From Zasmidium citrigriseum (lineage: Eukaryota; Ascomycota; Dothideomycetes; Mycosphaerellales; Mycosphaerellaceae): a stretch of DNA of 64,000 bases. The position numbers and the translations under genes are program-made. Every line of letters starts with the position of its first letter. Position 1 is the stretch's first letter. A model generated the notes under the pieces. It had not been told where the DNA came from. It did not search any database and saw nothing but the letters and a program-made list of their open reading frames with translations. The stretch spans positions 124,001-188,000 of the forward strand of contig NHNW01000033.1 in the NCBI GenBank assembly GCA_002786025.1, written 5' to 3'. This document shows positions 23,143 to 34,465 of the stretch, piece after piece.

Positions 23143-24008
23143 TCAAGGTTTCGCATCCTCGACTTTCTTGACGCCATCTCGACCGGCTTCGACTTCACGT
23201 CTCGTCAATGGCAAGACCGTCTCTCGTCGATCGACATACATCGTCTCTTTCAATTGAGGACGGTGTTGGATGACTTGATGTCGACATGCTTCGATGATAC
23301 GAGGCAAATGGGCACGACGACCAGCTTGACATGAGGCAAAGAAATACACAAAATGTACGTACCTTTGGAACCCTCTTGCTCCCTCTTACTCCACGGCCCG
23401 TCTCCCAAATCATCACCAAAGGGCGCATTGAACTCAAAGAATGGCCTTGGCTGTTGTTCTGTGCTCTGATGTGCTTCAACGCCGGCCATGGCTTGGTCCC
23501 ATTCCGACTCGTTCGTCAAGTCGATGATGTCTTGGCGCTGTTCATGGACCTGAGGGACCTCTTGGCCTGATTCCTCTTGCGGTGCGGCGTTGACCATGGT
23601 ATCGACCACCTGCGCTCCATTCGTCAAGTCGCTGAAGTCTTGAGTGGTGGCCGGGACGCTGCTCGGGGCGGCATCGTCGTATCCCAGATACTGTCGCAAG
23701 CTCTCCCAGAGCTGGTTGTCGCGCGGAGCTTCGAGTGGCTCGTCGAAGCCGGTCGTCTGAGCGGTATCATTTGGCTTGGTTTGGCCTTCATCTGGCATGT
23801 TCTTGTTGGAGTCGGTCATCTGTGCCGAATTGTCTGGCTTGGCCTGACTTCCATCTTGGATCACGTCGCCGGAGTCGTCTGCGAAGAGACATGCTGGATA
23901 ATATCCCTCAAGAATGTCTACAATGCTGTCAGCGCTGCGAAGAAGGCATCGTGGAGAGTACTGACCGGGATCCATAGCGTCGTTGAAGCTGAACTCGATG
24001 CCCTCCAT
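23143..24008 (-). CDS. Acidic hypothetical protein with SUMO-interaction-like motif
   Basis: Exon 1 is 24008-23966 (ATG at 24008) and exon 2 is 23917-23363. A last exon ends at 23143 and begins at 23288 (74-base intron) or 23324 (38-base intron, rather short). This gives 247 or 259 residues. I do not recognise a family. The middle is acidic and Gln/Asp-rich. Two related words occur, QDFSDLTNG and QDIIDLTNESE; the second fits the V/I-I-D-L-T plus acidic pattern of SUMO-interacting motifs. The end is basic (REVEAGRDGVKKVEDAKP). If exon 2 is read through without splicing, the frame stops at 23250. A nuclear role is a guess from the motif. Confidence 0.55.
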
Positions 24009-24282
24009 CTTCTGATCTTGCTCTGAACCTGAGGCAGACGACAGCACCAGGCCACCGAGAGGACGAATTATACCCGTGTGCGATCACTTTACTTGACTTG
24101 GCAGTGTGCGCAGTGAGTATCACCTGATGATACTGCAAAAGTGCGTGCGAAAGAATATTGAGTATCGAAAGAAAGTGCGAGGAAGAGAAAAATCTCTTAA
24201 GAGCGTCGAAGTGCAAAATACCTGCTGAGTGCTTACATTTCAGCTGTCCGCAAGTCGACGCCCGATCCAGCGAGCCTCTCCT

Positions 24283-25145
24283 ATGGCACCCAAAGGAAAG
24301 ACTAGCAAGAAGGGCGGCCCGTCCGCCAGCATCGACGCCCGCAGCCACCTCCCCATCCTGCCCAACTGGCCCGCCATGGAGCCAGTGATGCCTACCGACG
24401 GCATGACCTGGGAGACTCTGCTGGACAACCAGATCTTGACCACCCGACTGTGGACAGCAGCGCTCTGTAAGACCTACAGGAGCTTTTTAGCAACGCTGCC
24501 ATTGGTCACCACTCCCGGCAGGCCAAAAAAAGGAGAGGCGACCCGGGTCAACGATCGCTTTCAGGTCGAAGACGCGAACTTTGCGGCCCAGCTGTGGAGC
24601 ACAACCGGCCTTGAGCAGCTGATCATGAACCCGGTGGTTGAGGGGGTACCCCTCTCTGACGACGAGAAGGAAAAGCTTTGGGGAGGGGAGGTGTTGGGTC
24701 TCAACAGCAATATTCGGATTTATCGCTACACCAAGGGCCAATTTTTTGACCAGCACTGTGAGCAGGCCCTGACTCCCGCGCCGACGTGGTGCTGAGCGCC
24801 ATCTCGCTCCTGCGGATTTCTCACTGACCCCACCTTCCAGACGACGACTCCAACAACGTCTCCTTCCCATCCGCGAGGTCGCCCACTGCACAACCCGCGA
24901 AGACCACATGGACGCTCCTCCTCTACCTCTCCTCCCCCACGACCGGCTGCAAGGGCGGCGAGACAGTATTTTACCCGGAAGCGCCCAACAAGCGAACCGC
25001 CGCACCAGACCCAGTGGTCGCTGAGCTGGACGTCGGGATGGCGCTGCTCCATAGACATGGCAGCGACTGCTTATTGCACGAAGGGCGAGAGGTCACTGAG
25101 GGCGAGAAATGGGTCATTAGGACGGATCTTTGCGTCAAGAGGTAG
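24283..25145 (+). CDS. 2-oxoglutarate/Fe(II)-dependent oxygenase (prolyl 4-hydroxylase-like)
   Basis: Two exons, 24283-24757 and 24841-25145, give 259 residues. The metal-binding triad is complete: His158-x-Asp160 (HYD, made across the intron) and His238 in LLHEGREV. Lys248 follows at the spacing expected for binding the 2-oxoglutarate carboxylate. The strand pattern IRIYRYTKGQFFDQH and the later GGETVFYPEAP are typical of P4Hc-type proteins. There is no signal peptide; the N-terminus is basic (PKGKTSKKGG), suggesting a cytosolic or nuclear enzyme. The substrate is unknown. A nonspliced reading would stop soon after the donor, so the intron is needed to bring in the distal His. Confidence 0.88.
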
Positions 25146-25882
25146 GATGGGGGGATGATCGGCGTTGGTAAGCAGATATGCGATCGGGTGTCGGCTTGCG
25201 GACGATTGGCCAGAAAATCCGAAAATGGACTGCTTTCGCAAACCATTTTGGGCGAGGCCGATATCTGGCACCCTTCTGCAGCGATGCGATGACTCACGGA
25301 GAGACTACTCCATTTGCGAATGAGGGCCTCTCTCGATTCTGAACTCCGGGGCAAGAGCATGGCGCGAAAGAGCATGAGCAGCAGGTGCCAGGCAGACTGG
25401 AGGCAAGATCTCTGGAGACTCCAGCACGGAGAGAATGAGCGGACCTTCCTCAGTCGAATCTGACCGGGAGGCCATTGCTTCCTGCCATTGCCGTTCAAGA
25501 ATCTCGAGCTGTCAATGTATTCTTTTTATCAGCCAACGCCGAGCAACTCTCTCGAGCTAGACACAGCGCGTGTGACATGCTGAAAAGCTTCAGGGTCTCA
25601 ATAGTGCATTTCGGGCCCGAAGATGATACGAAAGATAGAGCTGGGGCCCGCGAGACTGTTGTCTACGGAAGCCGGGAAGAATGATACAAAACATTACATC
25701 CAAGTCAAATCACGATTGTGTTTGCGAGGAGGGAGCAGCATTGGCTGTCTGCAGCCAGCAGGCAACAACCGAGTCGAGGTCTGAGTTCCGCAAATGTCTC
25801 TTGAGGAGCGGAGCGATTGAGAAAGAAGATCGCAAACATTGATTTGGGCAACGAACGTCTTTTTCTAACACTACAGGATGCT
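25146..25882. other. Convergent intergenic region
   Basis: About 740 bases between the oxygenase stop and the stop of the minus-strand secreted-protein gene. No supported gene or repeat is visible. Confidence 0.5.
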
Positions 25883-26850
25883 CTACGTTGACAACGACAG
25901 CGCGAAGAAGACGCCAACGCACAAGCATGCTCCAGCAGCTCCGGCACGTCCCAATGATCTTGGAGCTGAGCCTGATTCGGCGTTTGTCAGTGAGGAAGAT
26001 GCTGCAGCCGGCGAGGTGCTCTCTATATGATCGCCGGCAGTGGCTTGAGTTTGCGTGAAGGCCACTCTCGAAGGCCCCGAAGAAGAGGACGACGAAATTG
26101 TTCCCGAGCCGCTGCTACTGACTCCAGCGACCGAAGAACTCGCAGCTGACGTCTCAACAACCCCCAACTCGCTCGAACTCGAAACGACCACGCTCGACCT
26201 CATCACCTCCGCCGAGATCGTTGCTTCCACCTCATCCACAGTCGTCGCCAAAACCGCGAACACCTGTGTCGGCTCATCCACCACGTCCATACATCCGAAA
26301 TTGCTGAAGATCGCACCGGCGATGTCATACGTATACTTGGCGCATCTTGGGTACAACGACTCGCTGCAGCGCTGGATCGCCGTGTTGCGCTGGCATGCTG
26401 CGTCGCAAGGAGCGGTCGAGTCGAGACAAGATGTAAAATAGCCGCAGCCCGTGAGCGCTGAGCCGGTACAGCAGCCGAAGACGGATGAAGGGATGTCGAA
26501 GTTGCAGTATTCGGTCTGTGCGGTGCAGGAGAGGATTTGTGCTGGACATATTAGGTCAGGAGGTGGACAGCGGGTAAGAGGTGGCTGTGAAGATGCTTAC
26601 AGACGTTTCCGGTTACGAAGCCGCAGAGGGGCGAGAGATCGGAGTCTTGTCTTCGGAGGAGGTCGAGTTTGGGGCCGGAGGTGGGTTTTGGCGTCCAGCC
26701 TGAGATCTCGAAGCCATCCCCTGCGTGAGAGGTTTGTGTTGGGAGGATTGGAATCCCGCTCGCGGAACTTCGAGAAGAGAAGAGCGTGATGACAATGGCG
26801 AGGATAGAGAACATTTTGAAGAGATTGCAGGCTCGGATGAGGATGAACAT
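25883..26850 (-). CDS. Secreted Cys-rich protein, probably GPI-anchored
   Basis: Two exons, 26850-26601 and 26541-25883, give 302 residues. An alternative ATG at 26814 would leave 290. The start is a signal peptide (hydrophobic FSILAIVITLF, then SSRSSASG). About 12 cysteines follow in the first ~190 residues, several in CC, GCG and C-x3-C-like spacing. After this come a long Ser/Thr/Val/Ala-rich low-complexity stalk and a hydrophobic C-terminus (AGAACLCVGVFFALSLST in part), the layout of a GPI-anchored wall protein. The family is not recognised and the cysteine spacing is not clearly CFEM. Expected location is the plasma membrane or wall. It could be an adhesin-like or host-facing protein (inference). 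Confidence 0.75.
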
Positions 26851-27487
26851 GATGGATACTGCGCCCTCGATCGCGGGCTTTGGTTCTCTGAGACGAGGTT
26901 TACATTGCGATCGAGGTCCTAAGGCCGGGTATGTATCCCAAGCTCTGGTGCTTACGCTACGTGCGACTGGACATAATCACGGCGAACGGAATGTCCATCC
27001 GATGACATCGCTGTAGTGATGGTATGACATCTGGCAGCGTGAGTAACATTCGGATGTAAGCATCTGAAGGAATCGCTCGGTGAGATGATTGGTTCACTCC
27101 TGTCACTTCTCATGCGCATTCGAAACGGCCGGAACTGCAAACGATACGGCTTCCATGAGACTGAGAGCATCTCGCAGTTCCAGGGCTGGCTGAATGTGAT
27201 GGTGGCTTGCTGCATGGCATGCTAACGTGAGCAGAAGCTTAGTCGCCAGTGGACGTGACTTCCGTTTTGGGAAGGTACTTGCTCTTGGCGGATTTCGTCT
27301 GGACAACGACGAACGTTGCAATGCTAAAGAGAAGGTATGCTGAAGCGGCCTCGCCGACATCGTTCACCCCTTGGCAATGACACCTCGCTGCAACTCTCGT
27401 AAGTCGTTCGCAGGCCAAAGATATCAAGACAATTAGATCGCAAGACCCAAGTCTGCCGACGATGGATCAAACCATTCACACTTCAAC
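26851..27487. promoter_or_regulatory. Divergent promoter region
   Basis: 637 bases between two genes that face away from each other, so it must carry both promoters. Small frames here lack support. I see no distinct motif. Confidence 0.45.
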
Positions 27488-29351
27488 ATGGTCACCAAAT
27501 CCTCCGCCGCAGCCCAAGACTACTCCCACACAACCAAATACAACAAGCATGCCTGGAAAGGCGGAGTCCTCCGCCGAATGCCCTGGATCGGCCTCCTCGC
27601 TCTCCTCGGTGCTCTGGCGTGTATCCTCGCCGCTATAGCTGTTCTCGCGTACAGCGATGGGAAGAGCATCAATAGCTGGAAGTATTCGCCGAGCGTGTAT
27701 GTTTCGATTGCGTATACGGTTGCGAATGTGCTTTTGCAGGATGCGTTGGGCAGGGGGGTTGTTGTTGTGAGTTGAGCATCTCCTGTGAGAGACTGATGTG
27801 GCTGATGAGTTGGATGATACAGGCCTGGTGGACAAAAGCCATCCGCGACGGCACTACGATCCGCGATTTGCATGATACTTGGGACTTCGGTCACAGTGCT
27901 CTTGCTGCTGTGCGGAGTGGACGCCATATTAATTTCGTTGCTGTCGCGGCTTTGTTCCTTGCTGTCACGCCTATCAATGGACCTTTACTGCAGCGGTCGA
28001 GCGAGGTCCATATCCGAAAGACGGAGTCTTTGGCGAATGTTACGGTCAGGGCGGCGAAGGAGATTGACTTTCCGACGGGGTATATGAGTGGCCGGTTGAG
28101 GGTTGTGCCGTTGTTGCATGAGAACTTCACGCCGGTTTTCCAGGTGAGGCTCTGTGAAGAGAAGGGGAGAATTTGGCTTTGCTGACGGACTTTTAGGCGC
28201 ATCAAGCTGGACAGAGTATCGCTGCTAATCATACCGCCTGCGCTGGCGATGGAGTCTGCTCTGGCCGGCTCTCAGCGGCAGGGTTGGCAGTGAATTGCTC
28301 TTCATACACTGTCCCATACAATGTTGTCCCTGACGAGGGATGCAACTCCATCACTGGCAGCTCTCAAGAATGCATCGACGCCGTCGCAGGCTTCATCATG
28401 TTCCGCAGCAACATCTCCTGGTTCTACGACCAGCCTGGACAGCTGAACTTGGACGTCCAGTACAAAGACCAGTCAGCCTGCACCGGCGAAATGCTGGTCC
28501 AGAACTGCACCCTCCGCGCTGCGACTGTCCAGTACCCCGTCATCACCGACGGCAATAGCTCCACGATTAGTCTGGATCCAAAGTCATCCATCTTCGACGA
28601 CATCGTCGAAAGAATCGGCGACTACAAAGACCCCGGCATTCAAGGTCCCACCCAACTCGGCGGCTACGCCCACGCCCTGAGCGATATTTTCTACGGCGTC
28701 TCGCATATCCGCTGGGCTGGAGCTGTCGGCTATGAAGTCCTCTCGACGGGCCCGGCAGGAACCCGTTTCGCCAATCTTACCGAAGCGAAGAAGCAACAAA
28801 ACGGCCTCACTCAAGGCCTCTGCAACATCTTTTTCAACGACCCCGTCCCAGACCTCCTGCAACAAGCCCGCGAACTCATGTTCCGTACCGCCCTCACTGG
28901 TTCCAATACCACTGCCCTCCAGACTGTTGAGTTGAAACAAACTCGCACCGCGGGCGTCTATCGATCGAATTACGCTTACCTTGGCGCTGCGGCTGCTGTT
29001 TCGTTGCTTGCTATCTTCATCGTCCTGGCGACTTTTAATCAGTTCTGGCTGCTTGGACGGAAGGTCACTATGAGTCCTGTGGAGATTGCCAAGGCGTTTA
29101 ATGCGCCTATGCTAAGGATGGAGCATCCCAATGCGGAGGTTGAGGAGTTGGTTAGGGGGTGTGGGGGTGTGCCGGTGCAGTATGGCGTTGTGAAAGCAAG
29201 AGATTTGGGGATGGTGGTTCCTGGATCGATGGACTGCGCGGGTGTGAAGGGAGTGGGGGAGGTGAATGTTAGGGGTGTTGGGAGTGAGGAGGTGGGGTTG
29301 GCGATGGGGGATCCTGGGATGGTGCAGGCTTTGATTTCGAGGAAGGGGTGA
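27488..29351 (+). CDS. Polytopic membrane glycoprotein, fungal-specific (DUF3176-like layout)
   Basis: Three exons, 27488-27766, 27823-28143 and 28197-29351, give 584 residues. Hydrophobic segments lie near residues 33-55 (WIGLLALLGALACILAAIAVLA), 70-95, 132-150 and 460-485 (AVSLLAIFIVLATFNQFWLL). Between the third and fourth is a ~300-residue loop with six cysteines or more and many N-glycosylation sites (NHT, NCS, NIS, NCT, NSS, NLT, NTT). That loop is therefore probably extracellular. The arrangement of three helices, a long glycosylated loop, a last helix and a cytosolic tail resembles the large fungal DUF3176 group, but I cannot confirm membership. Function is unknown. Introns are 56 and 53 bases. 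Confidence 0.75.
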
Positions 29352-29728
29352 TGGGTATTCTTGCCGTGTACACGGTACATCGATTGTTGTCCTATCGCTT
29401 AGCTGAAGTGCGTTATCAATACCTCTCAAGTCAGACCTTGGCAAGCGACGAGCAGGGGCTGAAGAGTCGCTTCGTCCAATCTCTAGTCGCTCAATCTACG
29501 CCCCGAAACAAGGATCAATGAAGAGCGAAGACGACAGCCTCAAATCTACCACATGATCAAGTCGCTCTCGTTAGATATAGGATGGCCTGTTCCAATATGG
29601 CAAAGAGTGTTTTCACTCACTAGAATCAACAGACGTTGCAGGAATTCAGCCAGAGGAGCACACTTATAGCCGAACGACTCATACCATCAGTGCGTACCAG
29701 CACCGCACCATTCGAAGAGTCCTTCAAC
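29352..29728. other. Intergenic spacer
   Basis: 377 bases following the membrane-protein stop. It may contain an upstream exon of the zinc-finger frame that follows, since that frame has no clean start. Nothing else is visible. Confidence 0.35.
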
Positions 29729-30103
29729 ATGCCTTCACGCAGATCCTCACAATCCTCGACCTGATCCAGCACATCCAGCCGCTCCACAGCCTCATCCGCG
29801 ACCACAGTCAATCCCGACCCATGCTTCGGCTGCCACGGAGCCGGTAGCGTCCGCGCGACTTGCAACACCTGCGGCGGCGATGGACGTGCTCCGCGCCGAT
29901 GTGGAAGCTGTTGGGGACATGGAAGAGTAAGGGCTTCTGGCGATGCTCGCGATCTGAATAATTGGATCAACTGTCGAATGTGTCGTGGTAGTGGACATGA
30001 TGGTACGACGAGATGTGGGACTTGTGGTGGTGGGGGCCATTCGGGGACGGCTACTTGTCAGTGGTGTCATGGGACGGGGCAGGGGGCGGGGGATATGATG
30101 TGA
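29729..30103 (+). pseudogene. DnaJ-type zinc-finger frame with six CxxCxGxG repeats, interrupted by TGA
   Basis: From an ATG at 29729 to a TGA at 30101-30103 the frame is 124 codons, with one in-frame TGA at 29762. After it come six copies of the DnaJ cysteine-rich signature: CFGCHGAG, CNTCGGDG, CGSCWGHG, CRMCRGSG, CGTCGGGG and CQWCHGTG. Each pair could bind zinc as in the central domain of Hsp40 proteins; no J domain is present. The Ser-rich text runs on in the same style on both sides of the TGA (SRRSSQSST before, SSTSSRSTASS after). This could be a recent nonsense mutation, a base error, or a spliced gene. A donor at 29694 with an acceptor ending at 29770 would remove the TGA, but then the start lies upstream. 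The repeats make chance very unlikely. Confidence 0.65.
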
Positions 30104-30539
30104 TTCTGGTGCTGAGGGGTATGGGTTGATGAGGCGGGGACTGATTTTTAACAATCCATCGACCTCACTGCATTGGAAGTCTCATCTAGGACTCCGATCT
30201 TGCTGGCATGTCGAGCTTGAGAATCGATTCCATTCGATACGTCTGGCTTGGAAGCATCGGTACTTTGGGCAGGGCGATATTGGCGGGCCTGGACACGAGA
30301 CTGCAGCTTTTTAGTGGGCTTTTTTGAATGTTGTGTATGTCTTTCAAGAATTCCACCCATGAAGTTCAATGTTGATATTGTTGATGATGTTGCGGAGGGA
30401 GACAGAGTTCGGGAGGTGAGGTCAACTGGGGAGTGTCTGTGCGCACTCTTCGACGTCAGCACATTTCCATTGGCCTGCATCCATGGATTCCATCTTTCTA
30501 TCTCTCTACAACATTGAGCTCGCATCGAACATAGCAACA
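30104..30539. other. Intergenic spacer
   Basis: 436 bases before the next start codon. An in-frame upstream ATG at 30483 would add 19 residues to the next gene. No other feature is seen. Confidence 0.4.
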
Positions 30540-31355
30540 ATGGCAACAATATTGGCGCCGACGCGCTCAGCCTTGTCATTTCAAGGTCTCCGACTGATTG
30601 CACGAACATCACCAACAACGCTGAGGAGAGCTCTATCCACCCTCCCCAATAACGAGCACATCGTACGTACTTCTCTAAATGTATCGAGTACCAGCTAATG
30701 CTGTATGCAGTATGTCCACGAACAGCCAAATTCTTCCTCCAGACAGTCTCTCCTCTCATACCTACCTAACACGCCTTCCATCGCATCCCTCGCAATCGGC
30801 ACCACCAGCGAAGTCCCTCCCACGCCCGAGTCGTTCACCGAGAACCACGAGTTCCTGAACATCCTACATTGGGTAATCAAAGAGCATGCAGTCAATGATC
30901 CAGACATACAGAGCCAGGCGCAAGTCTATGCCTCGCAGGCAGGCTCTGCCCTGGGGAGCGGTGGTGTCTTCTTCCCGCAGCAAAAGCAGGCAAACATGAA
31001 GAGACGAGATCGAAGCAGTAGACAATTTGGTGGTGGAGGTGGCTCTGGAGGCGACGGCGCCGGTGGAGCAAGCTCACAGGGTGGTATTGGTGGTGCTGGA
31101 CGAGGTGGTTACATCCACGTGAGCGACCAGCGGAACCCTCCCGATTATGGACGAGTTGCGTGGCCAGAAGATATATTTGGCAGCTTGGAGATTGATGGAA
31201 AGGGCAACTTTGTGGATGGTAATGGGAGGTACCAGGCGAGCAACACCTATCGAGTGGTGACGAGAGAGGGCATTCTCGGTCTCAGCCCGTATCTGAGGCA
31301 GAAGCTGGTCGAGAGGCTGAAAGAGCTGGATACACAGGCCAGGAAAAACAGCTAA
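30540..31355 (+). CDS. Conserved-looking glycine-rich mitochondrial protein, unknown role
   Basis: Two exons, 30540-30662 and 30711-31355, give 255 residues. The first ~40 residues are a typical matrix-targeting sequence (Arg, Ser, Thr, Leu; RSALSFQGLRLIARTSPTTL). The body reads SYLPNTPSIASLAIGTT and FTENHEFLNILHWVIKEH, then a Gly/Ser-rich hinge (about 145-180). The C-terminus carries the block WIHVSD-like YIHVSDQRNPPDYGRVAWPE, DIFGSLEIDG and YRVVTREGILGLSPYLRQKLVERL. I remember proteins of this form as widespread in Pezizomycotina without known function; I give no name. The ATG at 30483 would extend the N-terminus and spoil the targeting sequence, so I prefer 30540. Confidence 0.78.
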
Positions 31356-31622
31356 GAAGAGATCTTCATGATGCTTGAGTGCAAGGACTCATCTGTGCAG
31401 AATGAGACGATGCGGCGAAAAGTGAAGAGTTGGTGGTGTCATCAATACTCAATTCCGCCTCACTCGTCCATTGAGTCTCTGGGTAATCCAAACTTACCAG
31501 ACGAATGGAATCTTCGCTCCGCGCACTTCCAATCCACTCGCGGTCGATTTCACCCGAATACCTTCAGACATTCTGCGTCCTCACGTCCTCACAGCTCACC
31601 TCACACAACCCACCATCGCGCC

Positions 31623-32801
31623 ATGCCGCCGTTCTACGGAGCACTGCGCCCAGGAGCTGAGCGAGCGCTACAACTGACGGCCCGCGATGATGAGCGCCCT
31701 CCTCCGGATTGGTACGACGAGTACCAGTCGCTCGTCGCCCCTAACTTCTGCCAAACCCCTGCCTTAGTCGGGGTCGCCGCGGTGTACACCAAGTATGGCA
31801 ACGAGCAACAAAAGGCTACGTGGCCTGTCGTATTCAATGACGCCAGAGTACGGGCACAGAGAATCTATCGCAACCGTATGTATATCCAAGTCTAGATGCA
31901 ACATCGCAACTTCGCCGCTAACGGTCGAATTTCAGATGGCCTTGCATGGAATCATCGCTACAAGTGCGGATTGTACATCGCAGGCAACGAGACCGAGGTC
32001 GCTGACCCGTACCGCGATCGCATGATGGTCCTAGTCTTTGAGCTGTGCAGAGACGAGATTCAATTCTGGAAGGACATCCACACCGACGCCATGAAGCTGT
32101 TGGAGGACCTCGAACTGTCCGGCAAGCATGGCGTCTGTGTGAGATACTACAGCAGGGTCGAACGCAGAGGCGACAGAAACCCTGACAATCTCATCATCAC
32201 CGAAGACGACGAAAACCAGGCTGCCGACTACAGTGGAAGTAGTGCGCGCCTCTACGAACAATACCTGCGTTCAACCGCACAACGGGATCAAGCATTGCAG
32301 CGGTGGAACTCTCAACGAGAGGAAGCCTTTCGGCAAGCAGAGCAGTTGCAGGCAAGAGCTCAGCGAGAACGTCAAGAACGCGTCAATGGCACCTACGATA
32401 GTGGCGAGCATTCCGTCTCCCTATACTCAGCGGCGAACGCCCTCGCCACCCTTGCAAGATTCGAAGCAGGCGGACCACGAACCCCACCTCCACCACCTGG
32501 TCTTGAAGGTAGTCGAGTGCCCATTGCGCAGCTATTAGCTCGGGCGGAGGCCAACAGATCCATGCAGTCTTCCAGCCAAGGCGGCGGCGAGCATCTCACG
32601 AGTATCAATCGGATCATTGACTTCTACAACACAATTGCGAACCCGGCCCAGAGGGATACGGCACGAGAGGACTTCTATGATCCAGACAGTGGGACTGACT
32701 TGACTGATCGGAGTGTCGCGGGGAGCGATAAGGAGGATGAGCCTTTGTTGCCGTTTGACTATCATGCCAGAGATTCTCTTCCTGCCCTTGAATTTCGATG
32801 A
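31623..32801 (+). CDS. Hypothetical protein
   Basis: Two exons, 31623-31875 and 31936-32801, join in frame across a 60-base GT-AG intron to give 372 residues. The N-terminal part is hydrophilic with PPDWYDEYQSL. The part after the intron has a compact predicted helical segment (RMMVLVFELCRDEIQFWKDI). A Gln/Arg/Glu-rich stretch about 40 residues long could form a coiled coil. The C-terminus is acidic. There is no signal peptide or membrane segment. I do not recognise the family and assign no function. Frame length, in-phase intron and consistent codon use support a real gene. Confidence 0.6.
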
Positions 32802-33174
32802 AGGATGTCATGATGGTTCGGAGCAGAATGGATAGAACACGATTTTGGACTGAACGTGGCTTGCTGAAGGCTCTCGAGCGAGCCGCAGGGGTACAATGTG
32901 TTTGGAGGAGCCATCTCACTGACTGGCGACTACTCAGGAGGATATAATCTCCAGCTCAGGAGAGGAAAACTTCGATGTGTAAGATCTTGAACGAAGCAGA
33001 TAGAGAAAGGTGCAGTGCTACGATGATGTACAACATTTATGGCACTTGCCTCCCCACGACTTCTTGGATCTGGAGTGATGTGTAACTTGACTGCACCTTC
33101 TCCCAGATCTCTCTTTCCATCAACAACCATTTTTCTGACTTTCTTTCAAAATGACGCTCATTTGAAGACAGAAC
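32802..33174. other. Intergenic spacer
   Basis: 373 bases with no supported feature. It presumably holds the promoter of the histidine phosphatase gene. Confidence 0.4.
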
Positions 33175-34304
33175 ATGAATAGAGCTAGACATAATCCAGA
33201 CGTTCGGAAGCTCGCGGTCACGACGTACGTCTCTTCCACATATTTCAGTGAGATGGCGGTCTAATGAACAACAGATCAGCGGTTGTTCTGGGACTCCTTG
33301 TATCTTGGTTCCTTCTAGGTGGAACGCTGTCCTCGGATTCTTCGAAGATGGGCAGTACAGATCCGGGAACGTACAAGGCGACGTACAAGTATGAGACGAT
33401 GAAGGGTTTCTTCATGCAAGACGATCCGAAAACGGAGTGGAAAGACTTCGACTACGTGCGTCCTCTCTATTTTCCCCCGCCTTCTATATCGCATGTCTGA
33501 CGATTGAGCACTTCCCAGACCAAGAATAACTTCGGTCTCATCTCCCGCTCCTATCCCACAGACTCCGATCCTTCAGCACCCCTTTGGGAACGCTTCGGCC
33601 GCTATATCCAACACCTGCAATCCTCGGCACCCTCGGGAACGTCTTACAAACTCCTCTACTTCGGCCGCCACGGCGAGGGCTACCACAACGTCGCGGAAGC
33701 CAAATACGGAACCAAAGCGTGGGACGACTACTGGTCCAAACTAGATGGCGACGGCGAGCTCTTCTGGTCCGACGCCCACTTGACACCCACAGGCAAAGAA
33801 CAAGCTCTCGAAGCACACGCTTTCATTGGCGAGCAACTCGCCTGGGCCAAGATGCCGCCGCCGCAGAGTTATTATGTCAGTCCGATGTTTCGATGTCTGC
33901 AGACGGCGAATCTTACGTTTTCGGGATTGAAACTTCCGGCTGAGGCGCCTTTTGATCCGCTGATTAAGGAGCTTTTGAGGGAGGTGCTGGGGGAACATAC
34001 TTGTGATCGACGGAGTACGCGGTCGTATATTCGTGAGCATTTTCCGGAGTGGAGGATTGAGGAGGGGTTTAGGGAGAAGGATGAGTTGTGGAAGCCGGAT
34101 CATCGGGAGACGCATGAGGAGCATGATGAGAGGACGACGGAGTTTTTGGATGATATTTGGTCTCATGACCAGAACATCTTCATCTCATTGACCACGCATT
34201 CTGGAGCGATTGCGAGTCACTTGCGGGTCGTCGGTCACCAGGAGTTCCGATTGCCTACGGGTGGGATGATTCCTGTGTTGGTGAAGGCTACGAAAATCAG
34301 CTGA
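33175..34304 (+). CDS. Histidine phosphatase (phosphoglycerate mutase-like), membrane-anchored
   Basis: Three exons, 33175-33224, 33275-33455 and 33519-34304, give 338 residues. Exon 1 plus the start of exon 2 make a short basic N-terminus and one hydrophobic segment (SAVVLGLLVSWFLLGG), so the protein is probably a type II membrane or signal-anchored protein. The catalytic motif is LLYFGRHGEGYHN, with the phospho-accepting His128 in RHG. The second active-site His is His304 in LTTHSGAI. The region between carries PMFRCLQTANLTF, the usual arginine-containing segment of the branch. The substrate is unknown; fungal relatives are annotated as phosphoglycerate mutase family without being glycolytic enzymes. 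Without the first exon there is no good start, so the model needs the 50-base intron. Confidence 0.88.
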
Positions 34305-34465
34305 GCGGTACTTCGAAGTTCCTTCGGGCTGTAAAAGGGACGAATGACGACCATATAAAATAGACCACAGATCCCAGGAACAAACTCCATTGACATTTCC
34401 AATCTGTTGGTGAAGCACTTCAAATCCCAAGCTTCATATGATGGACTTCACCCCTTCACTTCTCC

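Noticed and set aside
23288..23324. Choice of the 38-base intron in the SUMO-motif gene as the only model
   Set aside because: A 38-base intron is shorter than all other introns in the window (48 bases or more). The 74-base alternative keeps the same frame, so I left both open.
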